Shown here one piece after another: positions 26,388 to 36,288 of a DNA stretch of 64,000 nucleotides. A model generated the notes under the pieces. That model was not told the origin of the DNA. It saw only the letters and a program-made list of their open reading frames with translations, and searched no databases. Both the position numbers and the translations under genes were made by a program. The stretch comes from Terriglobia bacterium (GTDB taxonomy: Bacteria > Acidobacteriota > Terriglobia > Terriglobales > Acidobacteriaceae). Numbering within the stretch: position 1 is the stretch's first letter; each line of letters begins with the position of its first letter. The stretch covers positions 1 to 64,000 of the forward strand of contig JAIQET010000011.1 in the NCBI GenBank assembly GCA_020073645.1, in the 5' to 3' direction.

Positions 26388-27743
26388 ATGGCTCATATTT
26401 CGCCATTCCGCGCTCTTCGTTACGACCCGGCCCGGGTCGCCCTGTCGCAGGTGGTTACCCAGCCCTACGACAAGATCACCCCTGAGATGCAAGCGCAGTA
26501 CCACGCTGCCAGCCCCTACAACCTGGTCCGGATCATTCTCGGCAAACAGGAGCCCACCGACACAACCGGTGACAATCGCTATACTCGTGCCGCCGCCTGC
26601 TTCTGCGACTGGCGCCGCCAGGGTATCTTCCTGCAGGACCCCGAGCCAGCTCTTTACTTTTACGTACAGAGGTTCACGGCGCCCGGGGGGAAAACCGAAC
26701 TGGAGCGACGGGGCTTCATCGGTCTTAGCCGGATTGAGGACTACTCAGCCGGGGTAGTCTTCCGCCACGAGCAGACCCTGGCCAAGCCCAAAGCCGACCG
26801 CCTGGAGCTGCTGCGCGCCACCCGCGCCCACTTCGGACAGCTTTTTATGCTCTACAGCGATCCTGCCGGAGAAATCGACAGTCTGCTGGCCCCTGCCGCT
26901 GCACCCGACATGGAAACCCGCGACCAATACGGCGTTCTTCACAAGGTGTGGAGAATCGCCGACTCCAGCCTGATCAACCTCGTCCGCGGCAAGATGCGCG
27001 ACAAGAAGCTCATCATCGCCGACGGCCATCATCGCTACGAGACCGCCCTCAACTACCGCAACGAACGCCGGGCCGCGGCCGGGGCCGCGGCCGGAATTCC
27101 ACGTGAGCGCTCCTCAGAAAACGTGCTGGCTCGCCCCACCGAACCGGAAGAGGCTCCCTACGAACTGGTCATGATGACCTTCATCAATATGGACAGCCCC
27201 GGCCTGGTGATCTTGCCGGGCCACCGTGTCGTGCATGGGCTGGAATCGTTTTCGCCCGATGCCCTGCGCGACGGCGCCCGCGCCTACTTCAGCGTCGAAG
27301 AGGTTGACCCGGCAATTGACGCCCACCGTGCCAACGCCATCTTGCGCGAAGCCGGACACATGGGGACGGCTCTGCTGGCGGTCACTGCCAATCGCGCTTT
27401 TCTCTTCGACACCCCCAAAGCCGTCGGCTCAAGCCTGCTTGCCAATCTGTCTTTGCGCCAGCAATCACTCGACGTAGTCCAGTTGCACAGGTGCCTGCTG
27501 CAAGGCGTGTTGGGAATTTCGGAAGAAGCCATCCGCGACCAGCAGAACATCAGTTATATCCGCGACACGGCGGAAGCGCTAGACCGGGTCCGCAGCGGCG
27601 GGGCGAACGTGGCATTCCTCATGAACCCCGTCCGCATGCAGCAAGTCCGCGACATCGCTTTCGCCGGAGAAGTGCTACCCCAAAAATCCACCGACTTCTA
27701 TCCCAAACTCCTAAGCGGCCTGACGATCTATGCCCTTGAGTAG
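26388..27743 (+). CDS. DUF1015 family protein
   Basis: A 451-residue cytoplasmic protein of the conserved DUF1015 family. It shows the N-terminal ISPFRALRYDP, VVTQPYDKITPEM, the SPYNLVRIILG region, and IADGHHRYETALNYRNE with its histidine pair. The biochemical role of the family is not settled. Some members in other bacteria lie near serine or phosphoserine metabolism genes, but no such gene is adjacent here. It is a single gene, divergent from the VWFA pair. Confidence 0.9.
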   Translation: MAHISPFRALRYDPARVALSQVVTQPYDKITPEMQAQYHAASPYNLVRIILGKQEPTDTTGDNRYTRAAACFCDWRRQGIFLQDPEPALYFYVQRFTAPGGKTELERRGFIGLSRIEDYSAGVVFRHEQTLAKPKADRLELLRATRAHFGQLFMLYSDPAGEIDSLLAPAAAPDMETRDQYGVLHKVWRIADSSLINLVRGKMRDKKLIIADGHHRYETALNYRNERRAAAGAAAGIPRERSSENVLARPTEPEEAPYELVMMTFINMDSPGLVILPGHRVVHGLESFSPDALRDGARAYFSVEEVDPAIDAHRANAILREAGHMGTALLAVTANRAFLFDTPKAVGSSLLANLSLRQQSLDVVQLHRCLLQGVLGISEEAIRDQQNISYIRDTAEALDRVRSGGANVAFLMNPVRMQQVRDIAFAGEVLPQKSTDFYPKLLSGLTIYALE

Positions 27744-27875
27744 CGCTGGCATGCGCTGAGAACTGGGAACCGGCAACTGAGAACCGGGGATCAACCCAAC
27801 CGTGAGGGCGACATTGACGCCGGATTGACCCAGCAATCTGCGCTGGCCCTTCACCGCTGAGGTAAGATTGCCTGC

Positions 27876-29333
27876 TTGACCAGCACTCCGCAAAGTAAAG
27901 CTGGAACTTCCGTGTCGCCTCGAGCGTTTCGTCTGGGCCCGCGGCTGTTCTTCTTCGCAATGCTGATTCTCCTCTCCGCCTTCCTGCTGTTGGCCAACCC
28001 CGACGAGAAGCGCATCACCATTTACTCCAGCGTCGCCAACTACTCGCTTCCGGTCATCGAGCACAACGGACAGGACTACGCCGGTCTCTTTGAAATGCTC
28101 GAACCGCTCGGAACGGTCGTCTCGAGAACCGAGGGCGCCCGCTGGAAGCTCCGTTACAACGGTGTAGACAGCGAGTTCACCGTCGGCAAGACCCGCGCCC
28201 GCGTTCGTGGCCAGGATTTGAATCTCCCCGCCAATTTCCTGATGGAGAACGGGCGCGGCCTGGTGCCTCTGGCGGCGCTCAGCACCCTGCTGCCACGCAT
28301 CCTGGGCGGCCCGGTAACGTTCCACGAGACCTCGCGCCGCCTGTTCGTGGGCAATGTCGCCGTCCACTTCACCGCGCAGATCGCCAAAACAACTCCGCCC
28401 GCCCTGGTGATGGACTTCACTTCCCCGGTCAATCCCATGATCGCCACCGAGCCTGGGAAATTGCGCATGGTGTTCACCCACGAACCGCTGGTTCCGCCCG
28501 GCTCGCTGACGTTGACCTTCGACAACAAGACCATTCCGTCCGCCAGTTACCAGGAAAACAACGGTGCGGCCGAGATCACCGTGACCGGAACCGCACCGCT
28601 GTTTGCCAGCTTCAGTAACGATGGCCGGACGATCACCGTGGCTCCGGCTCCTCAGCTTTCCGCCCAGATGACGCCTGCTCCAGTGACGTCGCCCGCGCCC
28701 ATCACGCCCGCAACTCCCGTAAGTCCCGCAACTCCGCCGGCCCGTCGTTATTTCGCCGTGGTGGATGCCAGCCACGGCGGCGACGAGCGCGGGGCAGCTC
28801 TCACCAGTCAATTGGCGGAGAAAGATGTCACCCTGGCTTTCGCGCGCCGCCTGCGTCAGGAACTGGAGACTCGCGGGCTGACCACCATGCTCATTCGTGA
28901 TGGTGATGCCACCCTTACTCTCGACCAACGCGCCAATCTGGCGAACGTTGCCCACGCCGCCATCTACATTTGTGTGCACGCCGCCGTGGAGGGCAAAGGA
29001 GTCCGCCTGTACACCGCCCTGGTCCCCTTGATTGGCGAGGGCCGGGGACCGTTCCTGGACTGGAACACGGCCCAATCCGCCTTTCATGGCCTCAGTCAAA
29101 CCGCGGAAGCCAGCCTGTCCGCTGAGTTCCAGCGGCGGCAGGTCCCGGTCCGCGCCTTGACGGCCCCCTTGCGTCCGTTGAACAACCTGATCAGCGCCGC
29201 CGTGGCAATCGAGGTCGCGCCCCCTGCGGACGACGTTTCCGCCCTGAATTCCACCACCTACCAGGAACTCATCGCCAGTTCGGTGGCGGCCGGCGTCGTT
29301 GCGATCCGCGACAAACTGGAGGCTGGACGATGA
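27876..29333 (+). CDS. N-acetylmuramoyl-L-alanine amidase (Amidase_3 fold) with N-terminal stalk region
   Basis: A 485-residue exported protein. A membrane segment or signal (LFFFAMLILLSAFLLLANP) is followed by a region resembling copper-amine-oxidase-like/AMIN stalk domains (about 45-260), a Pro/Thr-rich linker, and the zinc amidase domain. Likely metal ligands are His in VVDASHGGDERGA, Glu in AEKDVTLAF and His in YICVHAAVEG; a late Glu (AVAIEVAPP) fits the catalytic position. The DAGHGG motif is altered to DASHGG. It would cleave peptide stems from glycan strands. The start is uncertain: TTG at 27876 or GTG near 27912. It overlaps the next gene by four bases (ATGA). Confidence 0.82.
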   Translation: MTSTPQSKAGTSVSPRAFRLGPRLFFFAMLILLSAFLLLANPDEKRITIYSSVANYSLPVIEHNGQDYAGLFEMLEPLGTVVSRTEGARWKLRYNGVDSEFTVGKTRARVRGQDLNLPANFLMENGRGLVPLAALSTLLPRILGGPVTFHETSRRLFVGNVAVHFTAQIAKTTPPALVMDFTSPVNPMIATEPGKLRMVFTHEPLVPPGSLTLTFDNKTIPSASYQENNGAAEITVTGTAPLFASFSNDGRTITVAPAPQLSAQMTPAPVTSPAPITPATPVSPATPPARRYFAVVDASHGGDERGAALTSQLAEKDVTLAFARRLRQELETRGLTTMLIRDGDATLTLDQRANLANVAHAAIYICVHAAVEGKGVRLYTALVPLIGEGRGPFLDWNTAQSAFHGLSQTAEASLSAEFQRRQVPVRALTAPLRPLNNLISAAVAIEVAPPADDVSALNSTTYQELIASSVAAGVVAIRDKLEAGR

Positions 29334-29923
29334 TTCCCCGCCACCTGGTGATTGGCGTCGCCATCATGCTGACCGTGGCGTTGGGAATGAGCGTGTATGT
29401 CTGGCACATGCGCGGCCGCGTCAGACAGGCCGAATCCAGCGCCAGTACGGCCCCGGTGGCGCCTCCAGTCTCGGGACCCACCGAGCAGGTCACCTTGTAC
29501 GTCGCCTACGACGATCCGGGCGTGATTCGTGCCCAATCCGCCCGCATTCCGCTGCCCGCCGGACGCCAGCAGCGGGCTCAGGAACTGCTCCGCGCCTTGC
29601 TCGACCTCTATCTGGGCCCGTCCTCGCCCCATCCGCTGGCTACCGGGGCCGAGATCCGCGACGTCTACCTGGTCGAACCGGGTCTGGCTGTGATTGACAC
29701 CAATGCCAGCTTCGCTGACGGTCACCGCTCCGGAGTCCTCGTGGAGGAGCTCACCGTCGCATCCCTGGTTCAGACCCTTGCCGCCAATGTCCCCGGCATC
29801 ACGCGCGTCAAGATCCTGGTGGACGGCAAGTCCCGCGACACCCTCGCCGGACACGCCGACCTTTCCAATTTCTACGACGTCTCTCAAGTCAACCAGATGG
29901 CCGCCCAACTTCTGAACCAGTAA
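29330..29923 (+). CDS. GerMN-domain protein, membrane-anchored
   Basis: A 197-residue protein with an N-terminal membrane segment (LVIGVAIMLTVALGMSVYVW). A GerMN domain follows: VTLYVAYDDPGVIRAQSARIPLP, then LLRALLDLYLG, then AVIDTNASFADGHRSGVLVEELTVASLVQTLAANVPGITRVKILVDGK. GerMN is known from spore germination protein GerM and also occurs in non-sporulating bacteria next to cell-wall amidases, as here. It starts inside the stop codon of the amidase gene, so the two are coupled and probably act together at the cell wall. Confidence 0.88.
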   Translation: MIPRHLVIGVAIMLTVALGMSVYVWHMRGRVRQAESSASTAPVAPPVSGPTEQVTLYVAYDDPGVIRAQSARIPLPAGRQQRAQELLRALLDLYLGPSSPHPLATGAEIRDVYLVEPGLAVIDTNASFADGHRSGVLVEELTVASLVQTLAANVPGITRVKILVDGKSRDTLAGHADLSNFYDVSQVNQMAAQLLNQ

Positions 29924-29931
29924 GCCAGCCC

Positions 29932-30030
29932 CATTGCCAATTGCCGATTGCCAATTGCCAGTTGCCAATTGAAAACCTCGCATCCTGATTGGTGATGGCC
30001 AAATTGGCAATTGGAAATTGAAAATTGACA
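29932..30030. repeat. intergenic TTGCCAATTG repeat cluster
   Basis: About 100 bases after the GerMN gene contain several near-tandem copies of TTGCCAATTGCC-like units (including GCCGATTGCC and GCCAGTTGCC). After a gap come inverted versions (TTGGCAATTGG, AAATTGAAAATTGAC). The region can fold back on itself. It lies between an operon end and rph. Confidence 0.7.
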
Positions 30031-30083
30031 ATCCCCGTCGTCCTCTGCGGTTTTCCTTCACCTTTTTCATTTAGAATCTCGCC

Positions 30084-30821
30084 ATGATCTACCGCTCCGA
30101 CAACCGCGCCCCCGACCAGATGCGGCCGGTCAACATCCTCCCGGACTACATCACGACCGCTGAGGGCTCGGTGCTCATCGAGGTGGGCAACACCCGCGTC
30201 ATTTGCACGGCGTCGGTCGAGGAGACCGTCCCCCCGTTTCTGCGTAACACCGGCAAGGGCTGGGTTTCGAGCGAGTATGCCATGCTGCCCCGAGCCACTT
30301 TGACCCGCACCCCGCGCGAGGTCAACAAAGGCCGCCCCAGTGGACGCACCCATGAAATCCAGCGCCTTATCGGCCGTTCCCTGCGCGCGGTCACCGACCT
30401 CGAGCGCCTGGGTGAGCGCACCATCTGGATCGATTGCGACGTCATCCAGGCCGACGGCGGCACCCGCACCGCTTCCATCACCGGCGCCTTTGTGGCCCTC
30501 GGCCTGGCCATGGAGAAACTGGTTGAGGCGGGCACCCTGACCTCGGTTCCCTTCCGCGACTTTGTAGCCGCGGTGAGCGTGGGCATCGTGGATGGGGAGA
30601 TCATGCTTGATCTCAGCTACGAGGAGGACTCCCGCGCCGACGTGGACATGAACTTCGTCATGACTGCCGGACGCAAGTTCGTGGAGGTCCAGGCCACGGC
30701 CGAACACCAGGTCTTCGACGAGCCGCAACTCGCCAAAATGATCGCGCTGGCCGGCCAGGGTATCCAATCGCTGATTGCCAAGCAGCAGGCTATATTGGGG
30801 ATGCTGACATTGCGGCAATAG
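30084..30821 (+). CDS. rph: ribonuclease PH
   Basis: A 245-residue phosphorolytic 3'-5' exoribonuclease that trims tRNA 3' ends. It is recognised from [74 protein letters not shown], and the phosphate-site and C-terminal region [13 protein letters not shown]. All of these are complete and the length is normal. The ATG is 160 bases downstream of the GerMN gene, beyond the repeat cluster. Confidence 0.97.
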   Translation: MIYRSDNRAPDQMRPVNILPDYITTAEGSVLIEVGNTRVICTASVEETVPPFLRNTGKGWVSSEYAMLPRATLTRTPREVNKGRPSGRTHEIQRLIGRSLRAVTDLERLGERTIWIDCDVIQADGGTRTASITGAFVALGLAMEKLVEAGTLTSVPFRDFVAAVSVGIVDGEIMLDLSYEEDSRADVDMNFVMTAGRKFVEVQATAEHQVFDEPQLAKMIALAGQGIQSLIAKQQAILGMLTLRQ

Positions 30822-30852
30822 CAATACACTTGTTCTTGCGGAAGGTACTGCG

Positions 30853-31362
30853 GTGGAGAGTAGAGGTTGGATTCTCTTGTTCCTTGCTGTGGCGTCCTGC
30901 CCGCTTTGGGCGGAGGGAAGGCCACAAGGCTGTCAACCTGCCCTGAAGAGTTGGCGCACCTACATTGATCGGCCGCATGGATTTTGTTTCCAACATCCGG
31001 CTACGTACAAACGAGTTCATACGGAATTCGACAAGAAGCAGGTTGTAACCCTGCAGCGAGAGCAGCCGGATGGCAAAATTTACGTGGTATTCGAGGACAA
31101 GCCTTTTGACCTTCAGGGCTTTGTGGCGGCAGCACCGACGGGCTATGATTCTCCGCCGGAGCCTTTCCAAGCAGGGCCAAACACCTTCTACTATTACGGG
31201 CCCGGAGGAGGCGGTGTGGCTTACGCCGACCAGTTCTTCTACGAACTGAAAGGCAAGACCCTCTACATCACCTTCGACGGACCCTACGAAGGCGACAACA
31301 CCCCGACGCCGCAGACCAAGCAATTGGAGCGCAAGATTTTAGGATCTTTTCATACCTTCTAG
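30853..31362 (+). CDS. secreted protein of unknown function
   Basis: A 169-residue product from a GTG start, with a signal peptide (GWILLFLAVASCPLWAEG). The mature part contains a short domain: WRTYIDRPHGFCFQHPATYKRV, then QPDGKIYVVFEDKPFDLQGFVAAAP, then QFFYELKGKTLYITFDGPYEGDN. The pattern of a bacterial surface protein with a 'PHGFxFxxPxxY' start suggests a compact beta-rich fold, but no named family is claimed. It follows rph by 31 bases in the same direction. Confidence 0.7.
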   Translation: MESRGWILLFLAVASCPLWAEGRPQGCQPALKSWRTYIDRPHGFCFQHPATYKRVHTEFDKKQVVTLQREQPDGKIYVVFEDKPFDLQGFVAAAPTGYDSPPEPFQAGPNTFYYYGPGGGGVAYADQFFYELKGKTLYITFDGPYEGDNTPTPQTKQLERKILGSFHTF

Positions 31363-31501
31363 CCTTGGCGACTGCTGCCCCTCTCTATTCGTTTTTGTTC
31401 CCGGAACGTATACAATGATCTGCCGTTCCGCTCTCGACTAAAGTCAGGGCAGGTACCTTCTTTATTCTCAATTCTGTAATCCGCTCTTATTGGAGGAATC
31501 C

Positions 31502-32509
31502 ATGAAACTCACCCCTGGAAAACTCGCTGGCCTGAAAGCCGTTTCCAACGATCGCGGTGTGATCGCCGCTGCCGCCATGGATCAGCGCGGCTCGCTGCAG
31601 AAGTCCCTGGCCAAGGAGAGGGGCTCCGAAATCACCGACGCCATGATGGAAGAATTCAAGTCGCTGGTGGCGGAAGTTCTGACCCCGCATGCCAGCGCCA
31701 TTTTGCTCGACCCTGAATGGGGTCTCCCCGCTTCCCGGAAGCGCGCCAAGAACGCCGGCTTGCTCCTGGCCTATGAGAAGACCGGATACGACAAGACCGG
31801 TCCCGGCCGCTTGCCCGACCTGCTCGACAACTGGTCGGTGCGCCGTCTGAAGGAAGCAGGGGCGGACTGTTGCAAGATCCTGCTCTACTACACGCCTTTC
31901 GATCCGAAGAACGTAAACGACATCAAGCATGCCTGGGTGGAGCGCATCGGTGATGAATGCCGCGCCGTCGACATCCCTTTCTTCCTCGAGTTCGTAGGCT
32001 ACGAAGAAGGCGCCGACGAGAAGGGCTTCGAATACGCGAAGAAGAAGCCGGATATTGTCATCGGCAGCATGAAGGAATTCTCCAAGGACCGCTACGGCGT
32101 TGATGTGTTGAAGGTCGAAATCCCGGTGAACATGAAGTTCGTCGAAGGCGTCAAGGTCTTCGCCGGCCAGAAGGCTTACAGCAAGAAGGAAGCCATTGAC
32201 CTGTTCCACAAGGCCGCCGGCGTAGTCAGCAAGCCGTTCATCTACCTCTCTGCCGGAGTCAGTAATGCAGAGTTCACCGAGACCCTGGAGCTCGCCGCCG
32301 AAACTGGCGTGAAGTTCAACGGCGTGCTCTGCGGCCGCGCCACCTGGAAAGATGGCATCCCGGTCTACGCAAAACAGGGCGCTGCCGCCTTCCGCAAGTG
32401 GCTTGAGACCGAGGGCGTGAACAACATCAAGAACGTCAACTCTCGCCTGAAGGCCGCCACCTCGTGGCACTCGATCTACGAGGTTGAGCCCGCTCTGGCC
32501 GGAGCGTAG
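31502..32509 (+). CDS. lacD: tagatose 1,6-bisphosphate aldolase-type class I aldolase
   Basis: A 335-residue LacD-family (beta/alpha)8-barrel aldolase. Typical segments are AAAMDQRGSLQKSL, LTPHASAILLDPEWGLPA, the lysine-rich KILLYYTPFD, IPFFLEFVGYEE, VDVLKVEIPVNM (Schiff-base Lys candidate), KPFIYLSAGVS and VLCGRATWKDG. Members cleave tagatose 1,6-bisphosphate and related ketose bisphosphates to triose phosphates. No lactose or galactose genes are nearby, so the true sugar may differ. The ATG at 31502 has TTGGAGGA just upstream and is preferred over an in-frame start four codons earlier. Confidence 0.88.
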   Translation: MKLTPGKLAGLKAVSNDRGVIAAAAMDQRGSLQKSLAKERGSEITDAMMEEFKSLVAEVLTPHASAILLDPEWGLPASRKRAKNAGLLLAYEKTGYDKTGPGRLPDLLDNWSVRRLKEAGADCCKILLYYTPFDPKNVNDIKHAWVERIGDECRAVDIPFFLEFVGYEEGADEKGFEYAKKKPDIVIGSMKEFSKDRYGVDVLKVEIPVNMKFVEGVKVFAGQKAYSKKEAIDLFHKAAGVVSKPFIYLSAGVSNAEFTETLELAAETGVKFNGVLCGRATWKDGIPVYAKQGAAAFRKWLETEGVNNIKNVNSRLKAATSWHSIYEVEPALAGA

Positions 32510-32528
32510 AGTTAGCGTATTGGATTAG

Positions 32529-32566
32529 AGCGTGCCAGGCCATCTGGCTTGGCACGCTTTTTCTTT
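32529..32566 (+). terminator. Rho-independent terminator of the aldolase gene
   Basis: AGCGTGCCA pairs with TGGCACGCT around a 12-base loop that can add an inner GCC/GGC stem. It is followed by TTTTCTTTT. It starts 20 bases after the aldolase stop codon. Confidence 0.88.
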
Positions 32567-32582
32567 TGGATACGACTCGTTC

Positions 32583-33596
32583 CTACTCACTCGCCGCGTA
32601 GTAGCCCGCCTTGGCATGCACATGGAGGAACGCCAGCCTGGTGGGGAGTTTCAACTTGATCTTGATCTTGTGCCACTTTCCATCGTGCTGCGAATTCTCC
32701 GGGTGGTAAGCCAACACGTACTGGTTACGAAGCGCGACCCCAACTCTGCTGACGACCGCAGGCAAGTCGTTGGGGTTGTCGAGGGTAAACGCCTGGCCGC
32801 CGGTGAGTTCGGCGATGTCGCTCAATAGCTCCGGCCCCAGCCGTTCCTCCTCGGTGGGAAAGTACCGATCATAGATTCCCACCGCGTAAATCACGACATC
32901 GGCTTCTTTGATCGAGGACTTCACTTCTGCTTCCGTGTAGCGGCTGTGGTTGTCCCCGCCATCCGAGATGATCAGCAACGCCTTCCTCGAATATCTTGCA
33001 TCCCGCATCCAGGTGATGCCCATGTAGATGGCATCGAGCAAGGAGGTTTGACCGTCGACCTGTGCCCCCATCAGTTTGCTTTCGAGTTCCTCGGTACGTG
33101 GCGTGAAATCCTCCACCAGGCGAGGCTCATCGGAGAACGTAATCATGAAGAATTCGTCCTGCGGATTAGCGTCGTTGCAGAACTTTGTCACCGCCTCTCT
33201 CGCCCGGTCCATCTTGTTCGCCATGCTCCCGCTGGTGTCCAGGAGGATACCCACCGAGACGGGGGCATCTTCGCTGGAGAAGTGCTCGATGGCCTGCGGC
33301 TTCTTGCCCTCCAGAACCTGGAAGTTGTCCTTCTGCAGGCCGAGCACCAGCCGGTTCAGCGCGTCTGTGATCGTCACTGGAACCAGCACCAGATCCACGT
33401 TCTTCCGGATTGGCTTGGTGTAGGTGTTGAGGGCGGAGTCGACTCCAGGGTTCACCTTAGCCACGACTGCGGAGCCTTCGCGCCGCGTGAGGTGGACTTC
33501 GTCAATGTCGCTCTGAGCCCACGCCCCGCCTGCGAAGGTTAAGACACAGAGGAGAGCCAGGCCGCGGAAGGAAAACGCTCTGCAACAAGCCGGCAT
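32583..33596 (-). CDS. secreted VWFA-domain protein, acidobacterial type (paralogue 3)
   Basis: A 337-residue protein with signal peptide (SFRGLALLCVLTFAGGAWAQ) and one VWFA domain. The MIDAS is DTSGSMANK, Thr in GQTSLLDAIY and ISDGGDNHSRY. Near-identical blocks shared with the protein at 25186-26292 (NPQDEFFMITF, HSRYTE.E.KS.IKEAD, FPTEEERLGP, NPNDL) show a duplication. Here the copy is a single gene. The ATG at 33596 follows GGGGCGG; an in-frame TTG at 33611 is less likely. Convergent with the aldolase gene. Confidence 0.88.
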   Translation of the reverse strand: MPACCRAFSFRGLALLCVLTFAGGAWAQSDIDEVHLTRREGSAVVAKVNPGVDSALNTYTKPIRKNVDLVLVPVTITDALNRLVLGLQKDNFQVLEGKKPQAIEHFSSEDAPVSVGILLDTSGSMANKMDRAREAVTKFCNDANPQDEFFMITFSDEPRLVEDFTPRTEELESKLMGAQVDGQTSLLDAIYMGITWMRDARYSRKALLIISDGGDNHSRYTEAEVKSSIKEADVVIYAVGIYDRYFPTEEERLGPELLSDIAELTGGQAFTLDNPNDLPAVVSRVGVALRNQYVLAYHPENSQHDGKWHKIKIKLKLPTRLAFLHVHAKAGYYAASE

Positions 33597-33802
33597 GATG
33601 CACCGCCCCAACCCCGATCGGCAGTGAGCCGGCCTTCTGCAAAAGTCTGCTGCATTGCCTGCTTGGTTTTAGGACGGGTTCGCACGCGGAGCAAGCTAAC
33701 TTTGGGGAGGGACGAAACCAAAGTAATGTCAGATCGCTAGGCTATACTGCTCGCTGTTGAATTTCTTGTCAGGGGTCTGAACGGTCTGCACTGCGTGTTG
33801 GA

Positions 33803-34585
33803 ATGACAACCACAGCTCTCATCACCGGAGCGTCCGGCGGCATCGGATACGAACTGGCCAAACTGTTCGCCCACGACCACCACAACCTGGTGCTGGTCGC
33901 CCGCAGCGCCTCCAAACTTACGCAATTCGCTGGCGAACTCCAAAACCAGTTTGGCGTCTCCGTCAAAACCGTGCCGCTTGACCTCTCCACCGTGCCCGCG
34001 CCCAAGTTTCTGTTCGACCAACTGCAGCGCGAGGGCGTTGCCGTGGATATCCTGGTAAACAACGCCGCTTACGGCAAGCATGGCGAGTTCGCCGAGATGC
34101 CAATGGAAGAAACCCTCGGCCAGATTCAGCTCAACATCACCGCGCTCACCTACCTCACCCGGCTCTTTCTTCCGCCCATGGTCGAGCGCCGCAATGGCAA
34201 GATTCTGAACGTAGCCTCGACCGCCGGATTCCAGGCGGGCCCGTTGATGGCCGTTTACTACGCCACCAAGGCCTACGTGATCTCGTTCTCGGAAGCCCTG
34301 GCCAACGAAGTCAAAGGCACCGGCGTGACCGTGACCTGCCTGTGTCCCGGAGCCACCGACACCGGCTTTCAGAAGCGCGCGGAAACCGAGAATTCTGTCC
34401 TCTTCAAAAAGCTCCGGCCGATGGATGCCAAGACTGTCGCCCTCGACGGGTATCGCGCCCTGATGTCGGGCAAGACCCTAGCCATCTCCGGCCTTCGCAA
34501 CTGGCTGCTTGCCGAGTCCCTTCGCTTCGCCCCGCGCAAGCTGGTCATCGCCATCTCGCGAAAAATGCTCGATCAGGTGCCGTAG
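33803..34585 (+). CDS. short-chain dehydrogenase/reductase (SDR)
   Basis: A 260-residue classical SDR. Cofactor motif TALITGASGGIGYELA and NNAAYG are present. The catalytic Ser is in LNVASTAGFQAG, and Tyr and Lys are in VYYATKAYV. ARS after the second beta strand suggests NADP preference. It resembles the DltE/YbbO-like group of SDRs with broad or unknown carbonyl substrates. It ends with a C-terminal basic helix (LRFAPRKLVIAISRKML). A single gene with no linked pathway. Confidence 0.88.
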   Translation: MTTTALITGASGGIGYELAKLFAHDHHNLVLVARSASKLTQFAGELQNQFGVSVKTVPLDLSTVPAPKFLFDQLQREGVAVDILVNNAAYGKHGEFAEMPMEETLGQIQLNITALTYLTRLFLPPMVERRNGKILNVASTAGFQAGPLMAVYYATKAYVISFSEALANEVKGTGVTVTCLCPGATDTGFQKRAETENSVLFKKLRPMDAKTVALDGYRALMSGKTLAISGLRNWLLAESLRFAPRKLVIAISRKMLDQVP

Positions 34586-34687
34586 CGCCGGCGTCCCGCC
34601 AGCTACGTCGCAGCCGAGTGCGGACGGCCAGAGAAGGCCCCTACATGGTATTTGGCCGATGGCCGAAGTCTAAGGTCTGAGGTACGC

Positions 34688-36250
34688 TCACTCCCACTCG
34701 ATCGTGCCCGGCGGTTTTGAGGTGACGTCGTACACCACGCGGTTCACGCCCTTCACTTCGTTCACGATCCGGTTGGAGATGGTTTTCAGGACTTCCGTGG
34801 GGAGCGGAACCCAGTCGGCGGTCATGCCATCTTCGGAGTGCACCGCACGGATGGCACAGGTGTAGGCGTACGTCCGCATGTCTCCCATGACACCTACCGA
34901 CATCACGGGCAGCAGCACCGCGAAGGCTTGCCAGATTTTCGTGTACAGGCCGGCTCGCTTGATCTCAGTAACAACTACGTCGTCACACTCGCGGAGGATG
35001 GCAAGGCGCTCGGGCGTGACTTCCCCGAGCACGCGCACCGCCAGCCCGGGACCCGGGAAGGGCTGGCGCTGCAGGATATCTTCGGGCATGCCGAGATCGC
35101 GACCGATCTTGCGGACTTCATCTTTGAATAGGTCCTTGAGCGGTTCGATCAGCTTGAGCTTCATCTTTGCCGGCAGGCCGCCGACGTTGTGATGGGTCTT
35201 GATGGTCTGCGACGGGCCGCGGACGGAGCGCGACTCGATCACGTCGGGATAGAGCGTACCCTGCACCAGCCATCTGACCTTGCCCTCTTCCCTCTCGATG
35301 CGGCGGGCCTCTTTTTCAAAGACACGAATAAATTCGTTGCCGATGATCTTGCGTTTTTTCTCGGGATCGGTCACGCCCTTGAGTTTGGCGAGGAAGCGCT
35401 GGCTGGCGTCGACTGCGACGACGTGCAGTCCGAGCTTGTCGCGCAGGTTCTGCTGCACTTTTTCGAACTCGCTCTTGCGCAGCAAGCCGTTGTTGACGAA
35501 GACGCAGGTGAGGCGCGAAGGGCCCTTGCTGTCGCGGAGGGCGCGATCGACCAACGTGGCTGCCACCGAGGAATCCACGCCTCCGGAGAGCGCGCAGAGC
35601 GCGCGGCCGTTGCCCACGGTCTGGCGAACGCTGGCGATGGTCGCGTCGATGAAGTGCTGCGCTGTCCAACTGGGTTTGGCGCCGCAGACGTTGACCGCGA
35701 AGTTGCGCAGGATCGCTGTACCCGACTGGGTATGGTGCACCTCGGGATGGAACTGCACCGCCCACATCTTCTTCTCGGGATTCTGAATGGCAGCGACCGC
35801 ACTCGGTGAGCTGGCCATCAGCCGGAAACCCGAAGGCAACTCCACTGCCTCATCCCCGTGCGACATCCACACTGATAGCTTCTTCGGTATAGCGTCAAAC
35901 AAACGCGAGTCCTCGATGATTTCCACGTTGGCGTGCCCGTACTCACGCTTGTCGGCCGCACGAACCTTGCCCCCCAGCGCATGCACCATCAACTGCAGCC
36001 CGTAGCAAATGCCCAGCACGGGCAAACCCATGGCAAACACGCGCCGGTCGCAAGTGGGAGCATCCTTGTCATAGACCGAGCACGGCCCGCCCGACAGAAT
36101 GATCCCCACCGGCGAGTAGCTGCGGATCTCATCCAGGCTGGCGGTGCACGGCAGAACTACCGAGAAGACATTTTGTTCGCGGATGCGGCGCGCGATGAGC
36201 TGCGAATATTGCGCGCCAAAGTCGAGGACGACGATGGATTGGGTTTCCAC
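34688..36250 (-). CDS. guaA: GMP synthase (glutamine-hydrolysing)
   Basis: A 520-residue enzyme that aminates XMP to GMP. The N-terminal class I glutamine amidotransferase has the nucleophile in GICYGLQLM and the His/Glu pair in QFHPEVHHT. The ATP-pyrophosphatase domain has [13 protein letters not shown], and the C-terminal dimerisation domain ends with the canonical KPPGTIEWE. The GTG at 36250 gives the family N terminus ([19 protein letters not shown]). An ATG further upstream adds a short tail that does not belong to the family. Confidence 0.96.
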   Translation of the reverse strand: METQSIVVLDFGAQYSQLIARRIREQNVFSVVLPCTASLDEIRSYSPVGIILSGGPCSVYDKDAPTCDRRVFAMGLPVLGICYGLQLMVHALGGKVRAADKREYGHANVEIIEDSRLFDAIPKKLSVWMSHGDEAVELPSGFRLMASSPSAVAAIQNPEKKMWAVQFHPEVHHTQSGTAILRNFAVNVCGAKPSWTAQHFIDATIASVRQTVGNGRALCALSGGVDSSVAATLVDRALRDSKGPSRLTCVFVNNGLLRKSEFEKVQQNLRDKLGLHVVAVDASQRFLAKLKGVTDPEKKRKIIGNEFIRVFEKEARRIEREEGKVRWLVQGTLYPDVIESRSVRGPSQTIKTHHNVGGLPAKMKLKLIEPLKDLFKDEVRKIGRDLGMPEDILQRQPFPGPGLAVRVLGEVTPERLAILRECDDVVVTEIKRAGLYTKIWQAFAVLLPVMSVGVMGDMRTYAYTCAIRAVHSEDGMTADWVPLPTEVLKTISNRIVNEVKGVNRVVYDVTSKPPGTIEWE

Positions 36251-36288
36251 GAATGAGTGTCTCAGAACGGGAGGATAGTGTAAAGAGG

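Noticed and set aside
27711-29099. 462-codon minus-strand frame opposite the amidase
   Set aside because: Shadow frame caused by high GC at third codon positions; no recognisable sequence.
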